A DNA stretch of 64,000 nucleotides from Cycas panzhihuaensis (lineage: Eukaryota; Cycadophyta): NCBI GenBank assembly GCA_023213395.1, contig CM041465.1, forward strand, positions 45,515,741 to 45,579,740, in the 5' to 3' direction. Shown piece after piece: positions 25,766 through 36,346 of this stretch. Positions within the stretch are counted from its first letter, which is position 1. Every line of letters begins with the position of its first letter. Below the pieces are notes generated by a model that worked only from the letters and a program-made list of their open reading frames with translations, did no database searches and had not been told where the DNA came from. The position numbers and the translations under genes were made by a program.

Positions 25766-27640
25766 GAAGTAGAAGAAATGATAGAAGTGTGTGCCATTGA
25801 CACGTATGGCTAAGCAATGATTAAGTATTTTTCAACAACTATGAAAAATAAGCATAAGCAATGATGCAAGAATGAGGCCTGATGTAAAACTGGCAAAGAG
25901 TCATGATGTGTCATACCACTAACCTCTAACTTATATCCAAATGTAGCTGAGGTTTTGATGCCTAAGGCTTCTAGTATACGATTAGGGCCTTTACTCGTGA
26001 TACCAACACCTACGTTTAGTGATGAAATTCAAGTTAAAGTGGAGCCCAAGTATGCCTAGTCTTCACCCAGTTCACTAGTGAACAACTATATACCTCCTCT
26101 GAAGAGTCAAATGGTATGTGCATATCTCATGGCTATGACAGATGTTGGACTGGGTTAATTTTAATCTTGCATTAAGGTTTTCAATTTTTCTAGGTGGTTA
26201 CCAGGATTATCCTTGATTGGAGGCCGTAGGTATGGCTAACCTATCCCTCCACCACTATTCTGGTTAAGACTAGACCCAATATGAAACTCACATCTCCCTC
26301 AGGGCCTAGACTTCAGCCAACCGTGATCTATTTCAATTAAGGCGAGTGTGTACACAAGTTAAGAACTGGCAGTATAGATTGTACGGATGAGATTTCTTTT
26401 AGGAATAATATAAGTTATTTCCAAAAAACTAAAAACTGAAATAGAAAGTTGTTAAATATGCTTGCTTATTTTTCATGCTTGCTTTAATCTTACTGCTACT
26501 TTTGTGAAGCTTTATGCTATGTGTGCAAATAGAAAAAATATGCTAGATTTAGTAGGGGAACCGAATGTTGCTTCTGATCCAAGGTTTCCCTTGCTTTAGT
26601 ATAATGTTTCCAAATATGTTTTTAGAAATTTTAATATAAAAGTCACAATGGGCTAAAACTTAGACCAACTTTATGCTAAAATATTAATTTTTCTAAATCT
26701 ATATGCATGTTATTTTGCCCTATTTTGTGATTTTCTCACAAAATTTATAAATAATGATAAATGGGTATTTTTTCCTAAAAATTACAAATATAAAGGCCTA
26801 AATGATGAAATTTAAATTTATATTAGGAAGAAAAAGTGTTCAAAATGACATTTCTGATAGAATAGTAAAGTTAAATTTCTAAAAAGATAAAAAAAAATTG
26901 CCTAAAAAAGCCCAAAACCAGAATCCTACCAAAATCCACTATCTCAGAATCTAAACTTCAATATGTAAAAAGTTACAATTTTGTATGTACATCAACTTTT
27001 CCTTCTATACCATCTCTAAAATCAGCCAAAACATTACCCAAAATACCCTCACAATATCTTTTTGTGGGGTTGAGTAGGCAAATTTAACATCCGTAAGAAA
27101 ACAGTATAGATCTCACTAACTAGTAGATGAAATTTGATGAGATTTTCTTAAAATTATCCTAAGACATAAATCTACCAAATCCCTTAATAAAAATTTTAGA
27201 TTTTTAGCTTATAATTAAAGGATTTCATTGGGAAAAGTGCCTTAAGTTACTTATTCGTAAATTTTACCCTTTTGTCTTGATCAAAATTTGCTATCGTAGG
27301 TTGAATTTGAAGTTGCCTTAGAAGACAAAAATGATCCACTAAGAAAGATGACATTTCATGCCAAATTTCATTGAAATCTGAGATGGTCAAAGTTTTCATG
27401 AAATTTTAGGCCTTTAATGCTTCTAAGATTGTTCCAGCAGCTGAACAGCTTCAAAAACCTATATTCTTCACCTATAAAATTCTACACACATAGAGAAAGT
27501 AATAACATATAAAGTATTATAATTTTAAGCTCTCAAAATGTTAAAAAATAATGAATGCACTCCCAATACTTTACATTAAAGGTGAAGAAAAGGCAAAATG
27601 ACTCCATGCAAGTGGAATGGAGTGAATAAATCCCCTTCTA
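25766..27640 (-). other. A3 leader
   Basis: About 1.9 kb lie between the PBS and gag. The PBS-proximal part (about 26950-27640) matches the A2 leader; the rest has no A2 counterpart because A2's deletion removed it. No gene is seen. Confidence 0.7.
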
Positions 27641-27953
27641 GCTTTGATACCATATGAAGGAATGATGGATCTAGGGAATAAATCAATCACATATACACAA
27701 TGACAATGGAGAATGAAAAAGATATGAGAGCAAGCTTAGAGATGAGAATGAATAATGACTCCCTCCTTGAGATCTTACCTTTTATTATTGAGCGTGAGAA
27801 TTAGGGTTAGGATTTTCCTACCTAATGATATAAACCTGAAATTAAATCTAAATGCACATAAAGTGTATTTCATTAAGAGACTAATGTTAACAATATATCC
27901 TAAGGTCACATAATTAATCTACACAAATGACCTTAATACATTAACCTCTTTCA
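27641..27953 (-). repeat. A3 PBS and 5' LTR
   Basis: The PBS TGGTATCAAAGC (minus strand, 27641-27652) lies 2 bp from the LTR (27655-27953). The LTR is 12 bp shorter than its partner through small deletions. Confidence 0.92.
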
Positions 27954-29754
27954 ATTTTCCCCTATAAGCAAGTGTCCCTCTATTATCCACCATAACTTGG
28001 AATTTTTTAATAGGATATAGAAAACATTTGAGTTCTTCAACAAATTTCTAATTAATGAAATTGTGAAATTATAGTAGTATCTTCTTCTTCCTCCTTAGGT
28101 GGGTCAAAATCATTATTTTCTAACTCTAATAAGGCTTCCTCTACTAGTTCATCATCTTGGACATCCTTAATTATGAATAAATGTCATTCAGGACACTCAT
28201 GGTCTTTATTCCACTTTTGGTTACAACAAAAAGATAACCCTTTTAATCATTTCTCATCCATCTCTTGGGAAGTCATTCGTCACACACCAAGAACCTTAAA
28301 TTATGGTCGCTTTTCTGGGAATGCTCATGGGAGGAGTCAAGATGCCTTATTTTTTACTTCAATATGTCAAACAAAAGTAATAGTTGTAGAGATATTATCA
28401 AGTTTTAAGAGTCGCAACTGTTGTCTGATGTCATCTCATAACTACTAATGTATAACTCAAGTAATTTATTTTGACAAAGACCGTCAACCCTTATGGAGAG
28501 ATGTTGGTATTCTACTATATAAGTTGAAATAATCCCCTCCTATCTAACTTTAGCTAACTGGTTAAAGTGGTCATGATCCCAGGTACTATCATATTGAGCC
28601 ATAAGATCCTTGACAAAATTGTCCCATTGATAATTAAGCCCACTAATTATTTTCATAACCCATTGGTACAATTGGTAGGGTTTAATTTCCATGTGTAGAG
28701 AAGCAAGAGGGATCTTCTTGTCTACTAGAATTAATGAATAGAAAAGTATTGTTCTATTTGGGCAATCTAGGTATGTACATCTCTACCATTGGACTTCTTG
28801 ATTTATACCTTGGGAAGGAAGTTAGGACGGAAGTACCTGCCATCATTACCTTCATCTTCTTTAGTGAAGTGACCCCCACCTATGTGAGTAGTATCATTAA
28901 AATCAATATTTACTTCCTTAAAAGGTTTTATGGCCGTGATCTCTAGTATTATTGCTTCAAATTTTTCATTGAAGTCAATTTAGATTTATAATGTGTCTCC
29001 TCAAAGTTGTGTGATAACATCATTGAGATCTTAAGTCTAACTTAGATTCATCTTAGGGGCTATTTATTTATAAGACCTAAGTTGAATCCTAGTTAGTAAA
29101 TGTGAATGAAAGGGATTTAATGGGGTGTCTATAGATTGTTATCCCCAATGTTTTACAATGAAATAGTATGTTTTATTTATTTATTTATTTATTTACTTTT
29201 TTGCTTTTATTTTTTTGCCTTTGTTTTTTTTTTTTTTTCTTTTTAGTCGTTGAATGGCTGACTGGCTATGTACGCATGAACTGATGACAAACTAGCTAGA
29301 CATACTAAATTTAATAAATTAATGATAACTGACTCACCAACTGACTAGGTGTACACAAACCACTAATAGACTAACTAGGTACACTAGGTATAGGCTTGTA
29401 TAGTTTGTAGGCTCTCTGATATACTAATCCCAGTCGTAAATAGTATCAACTTATAGAAGTGAACACTCTACTCTATAGTTGTACTATCCCATCTCTAGGG
29501 TACGTGGAGAGTAACTTCCTGAGGTTAACTGCTTATCGGTACACTACAAATTATAGACGATCAATAGGTTTCATATGGTTACCTATACTATGAAGGCCTA
29601 TCTAAGGGATCCTCCTATATACCGACAGGTATGTAGAGGCACAATTTCTTAGCCAAGCTTTATCTAAGGCTTGATTTAGGAGTGTGATCTCTAGTCTTTT
29701 ATGCAAGGGACAGAAAAGCCACAATGTGCTTATCACAAAATGACAAATCCTCGT
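27954..29754 (-). pseudogene. B1 protease and gag remnant
   Basis: This is the B1 segment between A3 and F. The protease start is near 27980-28080 and the gag nucleic-acid-binding end near 28230-28260. Gag body words near 28720-29000 match B2 gag at 37290-37620, and the gag/leader boundary near 29640-29735 matches B2 at 36600. All frames are broken. A TTTA microsatellite with a poly-T run (29170-29240) lies inside. Confidence 0.75.
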
Positions 29755-30859
29755 TGATCCGTTTTCAAATCTTTAATTTTATAATACTCTTAAAATGCCT
29801 TGTTTTTCATGTTTATAACCTTCATTTAGTAGAAAAATGACTTAAGATGCTTAAAAAATGCAAAAAAGAAGGTGCAACCAAGTGTAACTAAGTGCAACCG
29901 GGTGGTTTACAAGTGCAACCAAGTGGTCTACAAGTGCAACTAAGTGCAATCGAGTGCTCTACAAGTGTAACAAAGTGCAACCATGCAATTTGCAAGTGCA
30001 ACCGCAAGTGCAATCAAGTACAACTGCAGGTGCAACCCTGCGAAGTACAAAAAACAGAAAATGGGAAAATAGAAAAACGACAACATTTTTTACAAGGAAA
30101 ACAGAGCCCATTTCGCACGAAATTTTAGGAGGATATTTTAGCACATGTCCTCTATGCGATTAAAGAGAAAAACCTATTAATTAAATGGATTTAAGTGGGT
30201 TTTCTTTAACTGTTATGAATTCGTTAAAGAACTAAACAGAAATTTGTTGAAGAACAAACTACACATTATAGGGTTTTAAAGTAATGATATTTCTTCATGG
30301 AGGACATGGGAGGACACCCAATAGCCATAAACACAGTAAGAGGAGCTAGATTCGAGGAAAGTTTGTCCAAAATTACTTTTCGAAGAGAAAGAACAGCTCC
30401 AAGATGAAAATTCTGCGTAGGAGAGAAAAAGAAACGAAAGTGCAAAAAGGAGCGATAGAACAACACCCAAATCTGATCATGGGGGTAGTGAAGGAGCCCA
30501 AGAAGGTATAGTTACAGCCAAGGGAGAAAAAAAATAGCCGCAACAGTCCAAGAAAGAGACGCTGATGGAATTCTTCACTAAGAAATGGGATTTTTTTTTG
30601 TTATTAGCAACCAAAACTCCATGCATACTTCATTGGCATTAGGTTAAAGAACATGCAGTAGCCTGCAAAAGTGCCCAGCACTCATTTCTTCTCTCCCAAT
30701 TTATTGTAATAGTCCTTTGCATGCTCAAAAGAGCACCAACATAAGGAATTTTATAAGAAAATTTTTAAATATCTTCAAATTAATGTAATATTATTGTAAA
30801 TTTATTCTAGATTTGTTTCAATCAGATTAAGTCTTCACTTTTCATTCAAATTTGAATCA
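29755..30859 (+). repeat. F 5' LTR
   Basis: It is 1105 bp, TG...CA, followed by TATT then TGGTATTAGAGC (PBS, about 30864-30875). Its last part (30700-30859) is repeated at 34815-34981, including TCCTTTGCATGCTC. It contains the GTGCAACC tandem-repeat block and is less AT-rich than its surroundings. Confidence 0.85.
29870..30045 (+). repeat. GTGCAACC-type tandem repeat in the F LTR
   Basis: About twelve copies of an AAGTGCAACC-like word (variants with GTGTAAC and GTGCAAT) are spaced roughly 10-21 bp apart. The translated frame repeats V-Q-P/C-N, which is a by-product. Tandem arrays in U3 often act as enhancer modules, but here that is inference. Confidence 0.85.
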
Positions 30860-30965
30860 AATATTTGGTATTAGAGCTAGTTTTCTTGAAATCCTTAGGA
30901 ATTTAGAGATTTTTAAAGAGAAAAGAAAAGAAAAACCCTCTTGCTTTAGTTGTAAAAAATTTTTA

Positions 30966-32190
30966 TGAAAACTAGATTTCAGTATTTGTTGACCGGCGAA
31001 CCTTTAACTGAACCACTTGAGAAAGAACGTAGACAGCGAAGGAAGATGGCTGAGCTAGAGCAAAAGATAGAGGAAAGGTTCATGAAGATGGAGCAAAACC
31101 TTGACAAACTAACCCAGCTTGTGGCGTAACTAGTCTCTCAACAAGTTGTAACTTCTTCTTCAACAGCCAAAGGCGTAAAGAAGGAAGAAGATGAACCGAT
31201 GAAAGAGGAAACAAATGAAGAGATGGTAGAAGACCAAAAAGAAGAAGAAGATGATAATAATCCATTAGTAATAACACATCTATTCAAGGTAGAGGCAAAA
31301 CCTGAATTACCTATCTATGATGGAACTTTAGATGCCAAAAAATTAGATGGTTGGTTGGACCAACTAGAAATATATTTTTCCATTTATAGGTATAAAAACC
31401 AACAGAAATTTACTTTTGCTAGGTTAAAATTGTCTAAGCATGTATTAGTTTGGTGGAATGCATATCTTAAATCCCATAATGTAAATGAAATTACTGGGAA
31501 ATAATTTAAAATCCTCATAAAGAAGCAATTCTATCCTATTGGGTATGAAGAGCAACAGAGGATTAAATGGCAATATTACCAATAGGAAAAAGGCTAAAAT
31601 GTCTAAGACTACACAACAGAATTTTAAAAGCAAGCTGTTGTGTTAGGCATCTCTTTACTAGGTAAATTCATCATGCTGAAGTATATTAGAGGTCTGCACT
31701 AGCATATTCAGTAAGAACTTCAATTGTTTGAAGTTAAATCGCTCGATAAAGCTAGCAAGAAGGCGATTGCCATAGAAAATAGGAACAAGAATATTTTTGC
31801 TTAGAGGAAAAGATTTACACCTTAAGAAGGTAGCAATAAACCTGCCCAAGGAAAGAGGTTTCTAGGTAAAGTTGGACAACAATCCATTGGGGGTTTTGGA
31901 AAGAAGAAACAAGCCAATACCACCCAAATCAAAGTCACTTGTACTCATTACAAGTGAGTGGGTCACATCATAGAAGATTGTTGGTTCCTACACCCATAAA
32001 AACGACCCAATAATAAGGGGAAAGGTAAAGATAAAAATGAAGGTAAAGCTTTACTTAACTCTGTGGGTAATGAAGATGTTTATGGCATTGAAGGAGCCAA
32101 TGAGAAGTTGATGCTCATGGCTAATGCAGAGCCTAAAAATAACCATCAACAAGTTGATCTAGAGATTATAAAGGAGCTCTCATAGTAAGA
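30966..32190 (+). pseudogene. F gag remnant
   Basis: The start M-K-T-R-F-Q-Y-L is followed by a charged coiled-coil-like N-terminus (E-R-R-Q-R-R-K-M-A-E-L-E) and an acidic Lys/Glu stretch (31199-31270). Then comes the gypsy gag core L-D-G-W-L-D-Q-L-E-I-Y-F with L-V-W-W-N (31340-31460). A CCHC knuckle is near 31950-31985, with its second Cys replaced by Lys. The longest clean frame is 101 codons (31199-31504). Stops replace Gln or Trp codons. A frame change separates it from pol. Confidence 0.85.
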
Positions 32191-34815
32191 ATCTAAGTGA
32201 AGCAAAGTATGGTTGATACCATCTTTGATGGAGGAAGTTAAAATTATTTAATCTCAGAAGCATTGGTAAAGAAACTGGGATTAAAAATGCATGCACATCC
32301 AAAACCATATTCTCTTGGATGGCTGCAAAAAGATTTAGAGTTGCAAGTTACTCACCAATGTAGGTTTAAATTTGCAATATCTGAAAAGTTTATTGATGAA
32401 GTTGAATGTGAGGTAGTCCCTTTGGATGTTTGTCAAGTTGTATTTGGCAACCCATATCTCTATGATAGAGATGGAGTTCATCATAGGAGGTTGAGAAAGA
32501 TTTGACTCATCAAGGCCAGGAAATCATATCTGATCAATGCATCAAAGCCACAAAAGAAGATCTCTCTCATATCTTCCCAACAAGCGAAAAGATTGATTAA
32601 TGCTTGTAGGAAGTTTGTGCTACTGATGATAAAGTAAAAGGTAGAAGAAAAAGAGCAAGCAGAGTCCTCAATACAGGCACTGCATAGGAAGCAAGTGCAG
32701 CAGATTAAAGACCTAAGGAATAGGTACAATGATGTATTCCAAGAGCCAAAAGGGCTGCCCCCTAAAAGGGTAATTGAACATGAAATCCAACTGGTTGTTG
32801 ATTCACCTTTACCAAATCTTAGTCTCTACCGAAACTCAGTTTTGGAGAATGAGGAGATTAAGAGGCAGATTTAAGAACTCTTGGAATAAGAAGTGATCAA
32901 GTTGAGTTGTTCCCCATATGGTTCACCTATTGTTTTGGTGCCAAAGAAAGATGGAAGATGGAGAATATGCATTGACTACCGGGCTTTGAACAAGATCACC
33001 ATAAAGAATCAGCATCCCTTACCATGGATAGATGACTTATTGGACCAGCTGTAGTCGGCAAGATATTTCAACAAATTAGACCTAAAATCAGGTTACCATT
33101 AGGTTCAAATCTGAGAGGAGGATACTTGGAAGACAACCTTCAAATCGAAGCAAGGGTTGTTTGAATAGTTGGTGATGTCCTTTGGTGTATGCAATGCACC
33201 TACCACCTTTATGAGGTTGATGAATGAGGTATTAAGACCCTTCATTGATGACTTTGTAATTGTTTATCTAGATGATATTCTGAATTTTAGTCATACTTGG
33301 GAGGAGCACCTCCAACATGTCGAGCAAGTGCTCAAAGTTATCCAAGAGTAGCAGTTGAAACTAAATCTAAAGAAGTGTGAGTTTGGAAAGAAATCTCTTG
33401 TCTTCTTAGGTTTCATAGTTGGAGGAGGAGAATTGAAGATTGACCTAGCAAAGATTAAAGTCATTCTCCATTGGCCCACACCCAAGACAACCACAGAGGT
33501 AAGAAGTTTCATTAGTGTATGTTAATATTTAAGAAAATTTATTTTTAAATTCTCTCAAATTGCAGCACCTCTTCATGCATTGATGGGAGGACATGCAAAG
33601 TTTCATTAGGAGAATAAACAAGAAAAAGCTTTCAGGCTTTTGAAGCAAAAAATTTATGAAGCACCAGTGTTAGCTTTACCCTCATTGTAGAAACCATTTG
33701 AATTAGAGACTAATGCTTCAGGCTATACCATGGGAGTAGTGTTGAAGTAAGAAGAAAGACCAATAACATACCATTTAGAGACATTTAATGGAGCTATCAT
33801 AAACTACCCAACTTATGATAAGGAGCTCTATGCATTACATCAAGCAGTCAAGCATTGGAGACCATATTTATTGGGAAAAGAAGTGGTCATCCACACTGAC
33901 CACAAGCCTTTGCAATTTTTGCAGACTCGGTCCAAATTATAGTAGGCTAGGCACATGAAGTGGATGTCTTATTTGCAGTAGTTTCACATTATGGTTAAGT
34001 ACAAGAAAGGAGCGACAAATAAAATTGTAGACTTGTTGTCCAAACCTCCTCAACAGTAAGGTATTTCTAGTTTGTTGGTAGCTATGCAATGTCAACCTTT
34101 CTTCCATGATGAATATGTTGATTTGTACTTGAAAGATGAGGCATTCAAGCCTATCTTTGAGCAGCTACAGTAAAGAAAGGTAGTTGTTGATTTCCAACTA
34201 AAACATAGTCTTCTTTTCAAGTAAGACAAGCTTTGCATTCCAAAGCATGCAGACCAAATGAAGTGGGTAAGAGAAGATCACACCTCTCAAGTTGTAGGAC
34301 ACTTTGGAATGGGAAATACATTGCTGAACTTGCAACGATATATGTATTGGCCCAATATGCAACAAGATGTGACTACAGCAGTATGAGGGTGTACATTATG
34401 TAGCACATCAAAGCTGGCTAATAGGAAGTTTAGATTGTACATTCCACTTCCTATTCCATCACGACTATGGGAGAGTATCTCCACGGATTTCCTTAGAGGA
34501 CTACTATGAACCAAAAAATATATGGATTACTTGTTTGTAATTGTTGATTAGTTCAGTAAAATGGTGATGTTGATTCCATGTAAAAAGACACATACAGGAG
34601 AAGACATAGCTAGATTATTTTTCTAGCATATTTGGAAGCATTTTGGACTTCCCAACTCAATCATTTCTAATTGAGACAGCAGATTTCTTATTCATTTTTT
34701 GCAAACACTTTGGGGAATGATGGATATGAAGCTAAAGATGAGCACGGTTTTTCATCCTCAAACAAACGGCCAGACTGAAGTTATCAATAGGACATTGGTA
34801 TAGTTGTTGCAAGGA
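32191..34815 (+). pseudogene. F pol remnant (protease, RT, RNase H, integrase)
   Basis: One reading frame holds over 2.6 kb. Protease: F-D-G-G-S at about 32229 (DSG changed to DGG). [11 protein letters not shown] at about 32940, K-L-D-L-K-S-G-Y-H at about 33076 and an intact catalytic V-Y-L-D-D-I-L at 33262-33282. RNase H: the first Asp of the usual T-D-A-S-G is Asn in T-N-A-S-G (about 33710), and H-T-D-H-K-P-L is at about 33893. Integrase: H-F-G-M-G-N-T zinc region at about 34301, S-T-D-F at about 34481, S-N-stop-D-S-R-F at about 34668 and N-G-Q-T-E at about 34765. About twenty stops interrupt it, nearly all at expected Gln, Arg or Trp codons. Confidence 0.9.
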
Positions 34816-34981
34816 TATAATTTACTGTAGCAGTCCTTTGCATGCTCAAAAGAGCACCAATATAAGGAATTTTATAAGAAAATTTTTAAATATCTTCAAA
34901 TTAATATAATATTATTGTAAATTTATTCTGGATTTGTTTCAATTAGATTAAGTCTTCACTTTTCCACTCAAATTCAGATCA
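34815..34981 (+). repeat. F 3' LTR, truncated to its last ~165 bp
   Basis: It matches 30700-30859 of the 5' LTR closely. Its left edge is the deletion join with integrase, at a shared AATTTA-TGTA word. Confidence 0.9.
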
Positions 34982-35206
34982 CTCATGATATTTATAAACC
35001 CCCAGTATAGGGTCTCTATCTAAATATAAAAAAGACTACCTAGTGGCAATGTTAGGATAGTTGTCTGATTGTAGTATTGTCTACCCTCAAAAAGTAAAGT
35101 AACGAAGCAAAACTTAAATGAGAATAGGTACTGATGAGAAAATACTGATGGAAAAAAAATTGATTATTTAATACCTTTGACTCTCCCATAAGATATGGAT
35201 CGATCT

Positions 35207-35217
35207 CTCTAATACCA
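35207..35217 (-). other. B1 primer-binding site
   Basis: The minus strand reads TGGTATTAGAG, an initiator Met tRNA type PBS with the same TATTAG variant as B2 and F. It lies 2 bp from the LTR. Confidence 0.85.
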
Positions 35218-35219
35218 CT

Positions 35220-35608
35220 TAGTAGGATACCACTCCTTCATAACAATTGCATACCAACATAATATGCAAAAACTCTAAAAGAGCACTTGTATTGTAATAC
35301 CCTTCGAGAGGGTAACCTCCTAATTATATGCAATAATAATAATATTTTAGATACCATACTCTAAAGATTATATAAATATGTATATGGCTCTATGCTCACT
35401 ATATAACCTCCTCCTTATGCACATGGGATATTACATAAATATATATAGTGCTCAATGACTACTACACAACCTTCTACTTATGCATGTGGGATATTAGGAA
35501 GAGGAAATAAGTAAAAGAAATAGAAGATATAAGAGAAGATAAGAGAGAGAAGAAGTAGAAGATATAAGAGAATATAAGAGAAGGCAATTTAGGGTTAAAT
35601 CCCTAACA
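35220..35608 (-). repeat. B1 5' LTR
   Basis: It is 389 bp; the outer end is TAGTAGG (TG changed to TA) and the inner end AACA. It matches the B2 LTR at 35961-36332 in inverted orientation, including the GAGAAGATAAGAGAGAGAAG purine track. Confidence 0.92.
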
Positions 35609-35843
35609 TCGAGGTACTCCACCCTTTTAATTTATAGGTTGGGAGGTAGGTGGGAACCTGTCTCAATTGACACACTTCAAAATATAAAATAATAATAAAC
35701 CAAAAATAGAATATACATACCTAAACCAAATGACAACTCCTAGATGGTTGGTGGTATCTTGAGATGGCTTATGGTGGCCTATATGTTCCCTATGCACACA
35801 CTTACACATTTTTAATAAATAGTAATCAATATTAATGCTTATA
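35609..35843 (-). repeat. G 3' LTR, promoter-proximal (U3) piece
   Basis: The LTR begins (minus strand) TATAAGC right after the purine tract TGGGGGAGAA (35844-35853). It contains TTATTATTATTTTATA, a CTCCCAACCTATAAAT TATA block and GGGTGGAGTACC, in the same order as the D and E LTRs. B1 cuts it at 35608/35609. Confidence 0.7.
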
Positions 35844-35960
35844 TTCTCCCCCATAATATTCATTATATATAACTCCAAGTTTTTTTTTTAATTTAGAAAA
35901 GTTAATTTTTCCAAGTGCCTTTGTAAAAATATATATTGCTTAATCTTCTATACTATAATA

Positions 35961-36346
35961 TGTTAGGGATCTAACCCCTAATTTACCTTCTCTTATATCT
36001 TCTACTTCTCTCTCTTATCTTCTCTTATATCTTCTATTTCTTCTACTTCTTCCCTCTTCCTAATATCCCAAATGCATAAGTAAAAGGTTGTGTAGTGGCC
36101 ATTGAGCACTATATATATTCATGTAATATCCCACATACATAAGGAGAAGGTTATGTAGTGAGCATATATATATATAGAGAGAGAGAGAGAGTAGGGTATC
36201 TTAAATACTATTATTATTACATGTAATTGGGAGGTTACCTCCTTGAAAGGTATTGTAATACAAGTGCTTTTTTTGGAGTTATTTATGTGTTATGTTGGTG
36301 TGTAATTATCATTAAGGAGTGGTATCCTACCAAGTGGTATTAGAGC
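35961..36346 (+). repeat. B2 5' LTR and primer-binding site
   Basis: The LTR runs TGTTAGGGATC to ATCCTACCA, then AG, then the PBS TGGTATTAGAGC (36335-36346). The LTR holds pyrimidine-rich TCTTCTACTTC repeats (about 35985-36060) and a TA/GA microsatellite (36166-36191). Confidence 0.93.

Larger units (their letters stand above)
20428..27953 (-). mobile_element. Ty1/copia retrotransposon A3, full-length, nested in B1 pol
   Basis: It has a perfect TSD ATTTT (20423-20427, 27954-27958). The 3' LTR is 20428-20738 (311 bp), the polypurine tract 20740-20750, the 5' LTR 27655-27953 (299 bp) and the PBS 27641-27652. All copia domains are present in order, so this is the reference copy for the A family. 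It lies in the opposite orientation to A2 and the same as A1. Confidence 0.95.
29755..34981 (+). mobile_element. Ty3/gypsy retrotransposon F, 3'-deleted, nested in B1
   Basis: It starts TGATCC and ends GATCA. The TSD is CTCGT (29750-29754) and CTCAT (34982-34986), differing by one CpG-to-CpA change. The 5' LTR is about 1.1 kb. The body has gag, protease, RT, RNase H and integrase. The coding region then runs straight into the last ~165 bp of the 3' LTR near 34815, so the end of integrase, the polypurine tract and most of the 3' LTR are deleted. Its family differs from B1/B2. Confidence 0.9.
11838..35608 (-). mobile_element. Ty3/gypsy chromovirus-like retrotransposon B1
   Basis: The 5' LTR is at 35220-35608 and the 3' LTR at 11838-11869 plus 16878-17245. 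Three later insertions (A2, A3, F) account for most of the 23.8 kb; about 6 kb is B1 itself, the same size as B2. Removing A3 rejoins the protease region exactly as in B2, and removing F rejoins the gag leader as in B2. The flanks are TCAGG (left) and TCGAGG (right), a TSD with one inserted base. Pol order with integrase last, plus the tail chromodomain, defines the group. Confidence 0.9.

Noticed and set aside
29892-30128. 78-codon ORF with repeated V-Q-P and C-N units, resembling a repeat protein
   Set aside because: The repetition follows from the DNA tandem array within the F LTR. The frame has no known relative, and variant repeats code for different residues.
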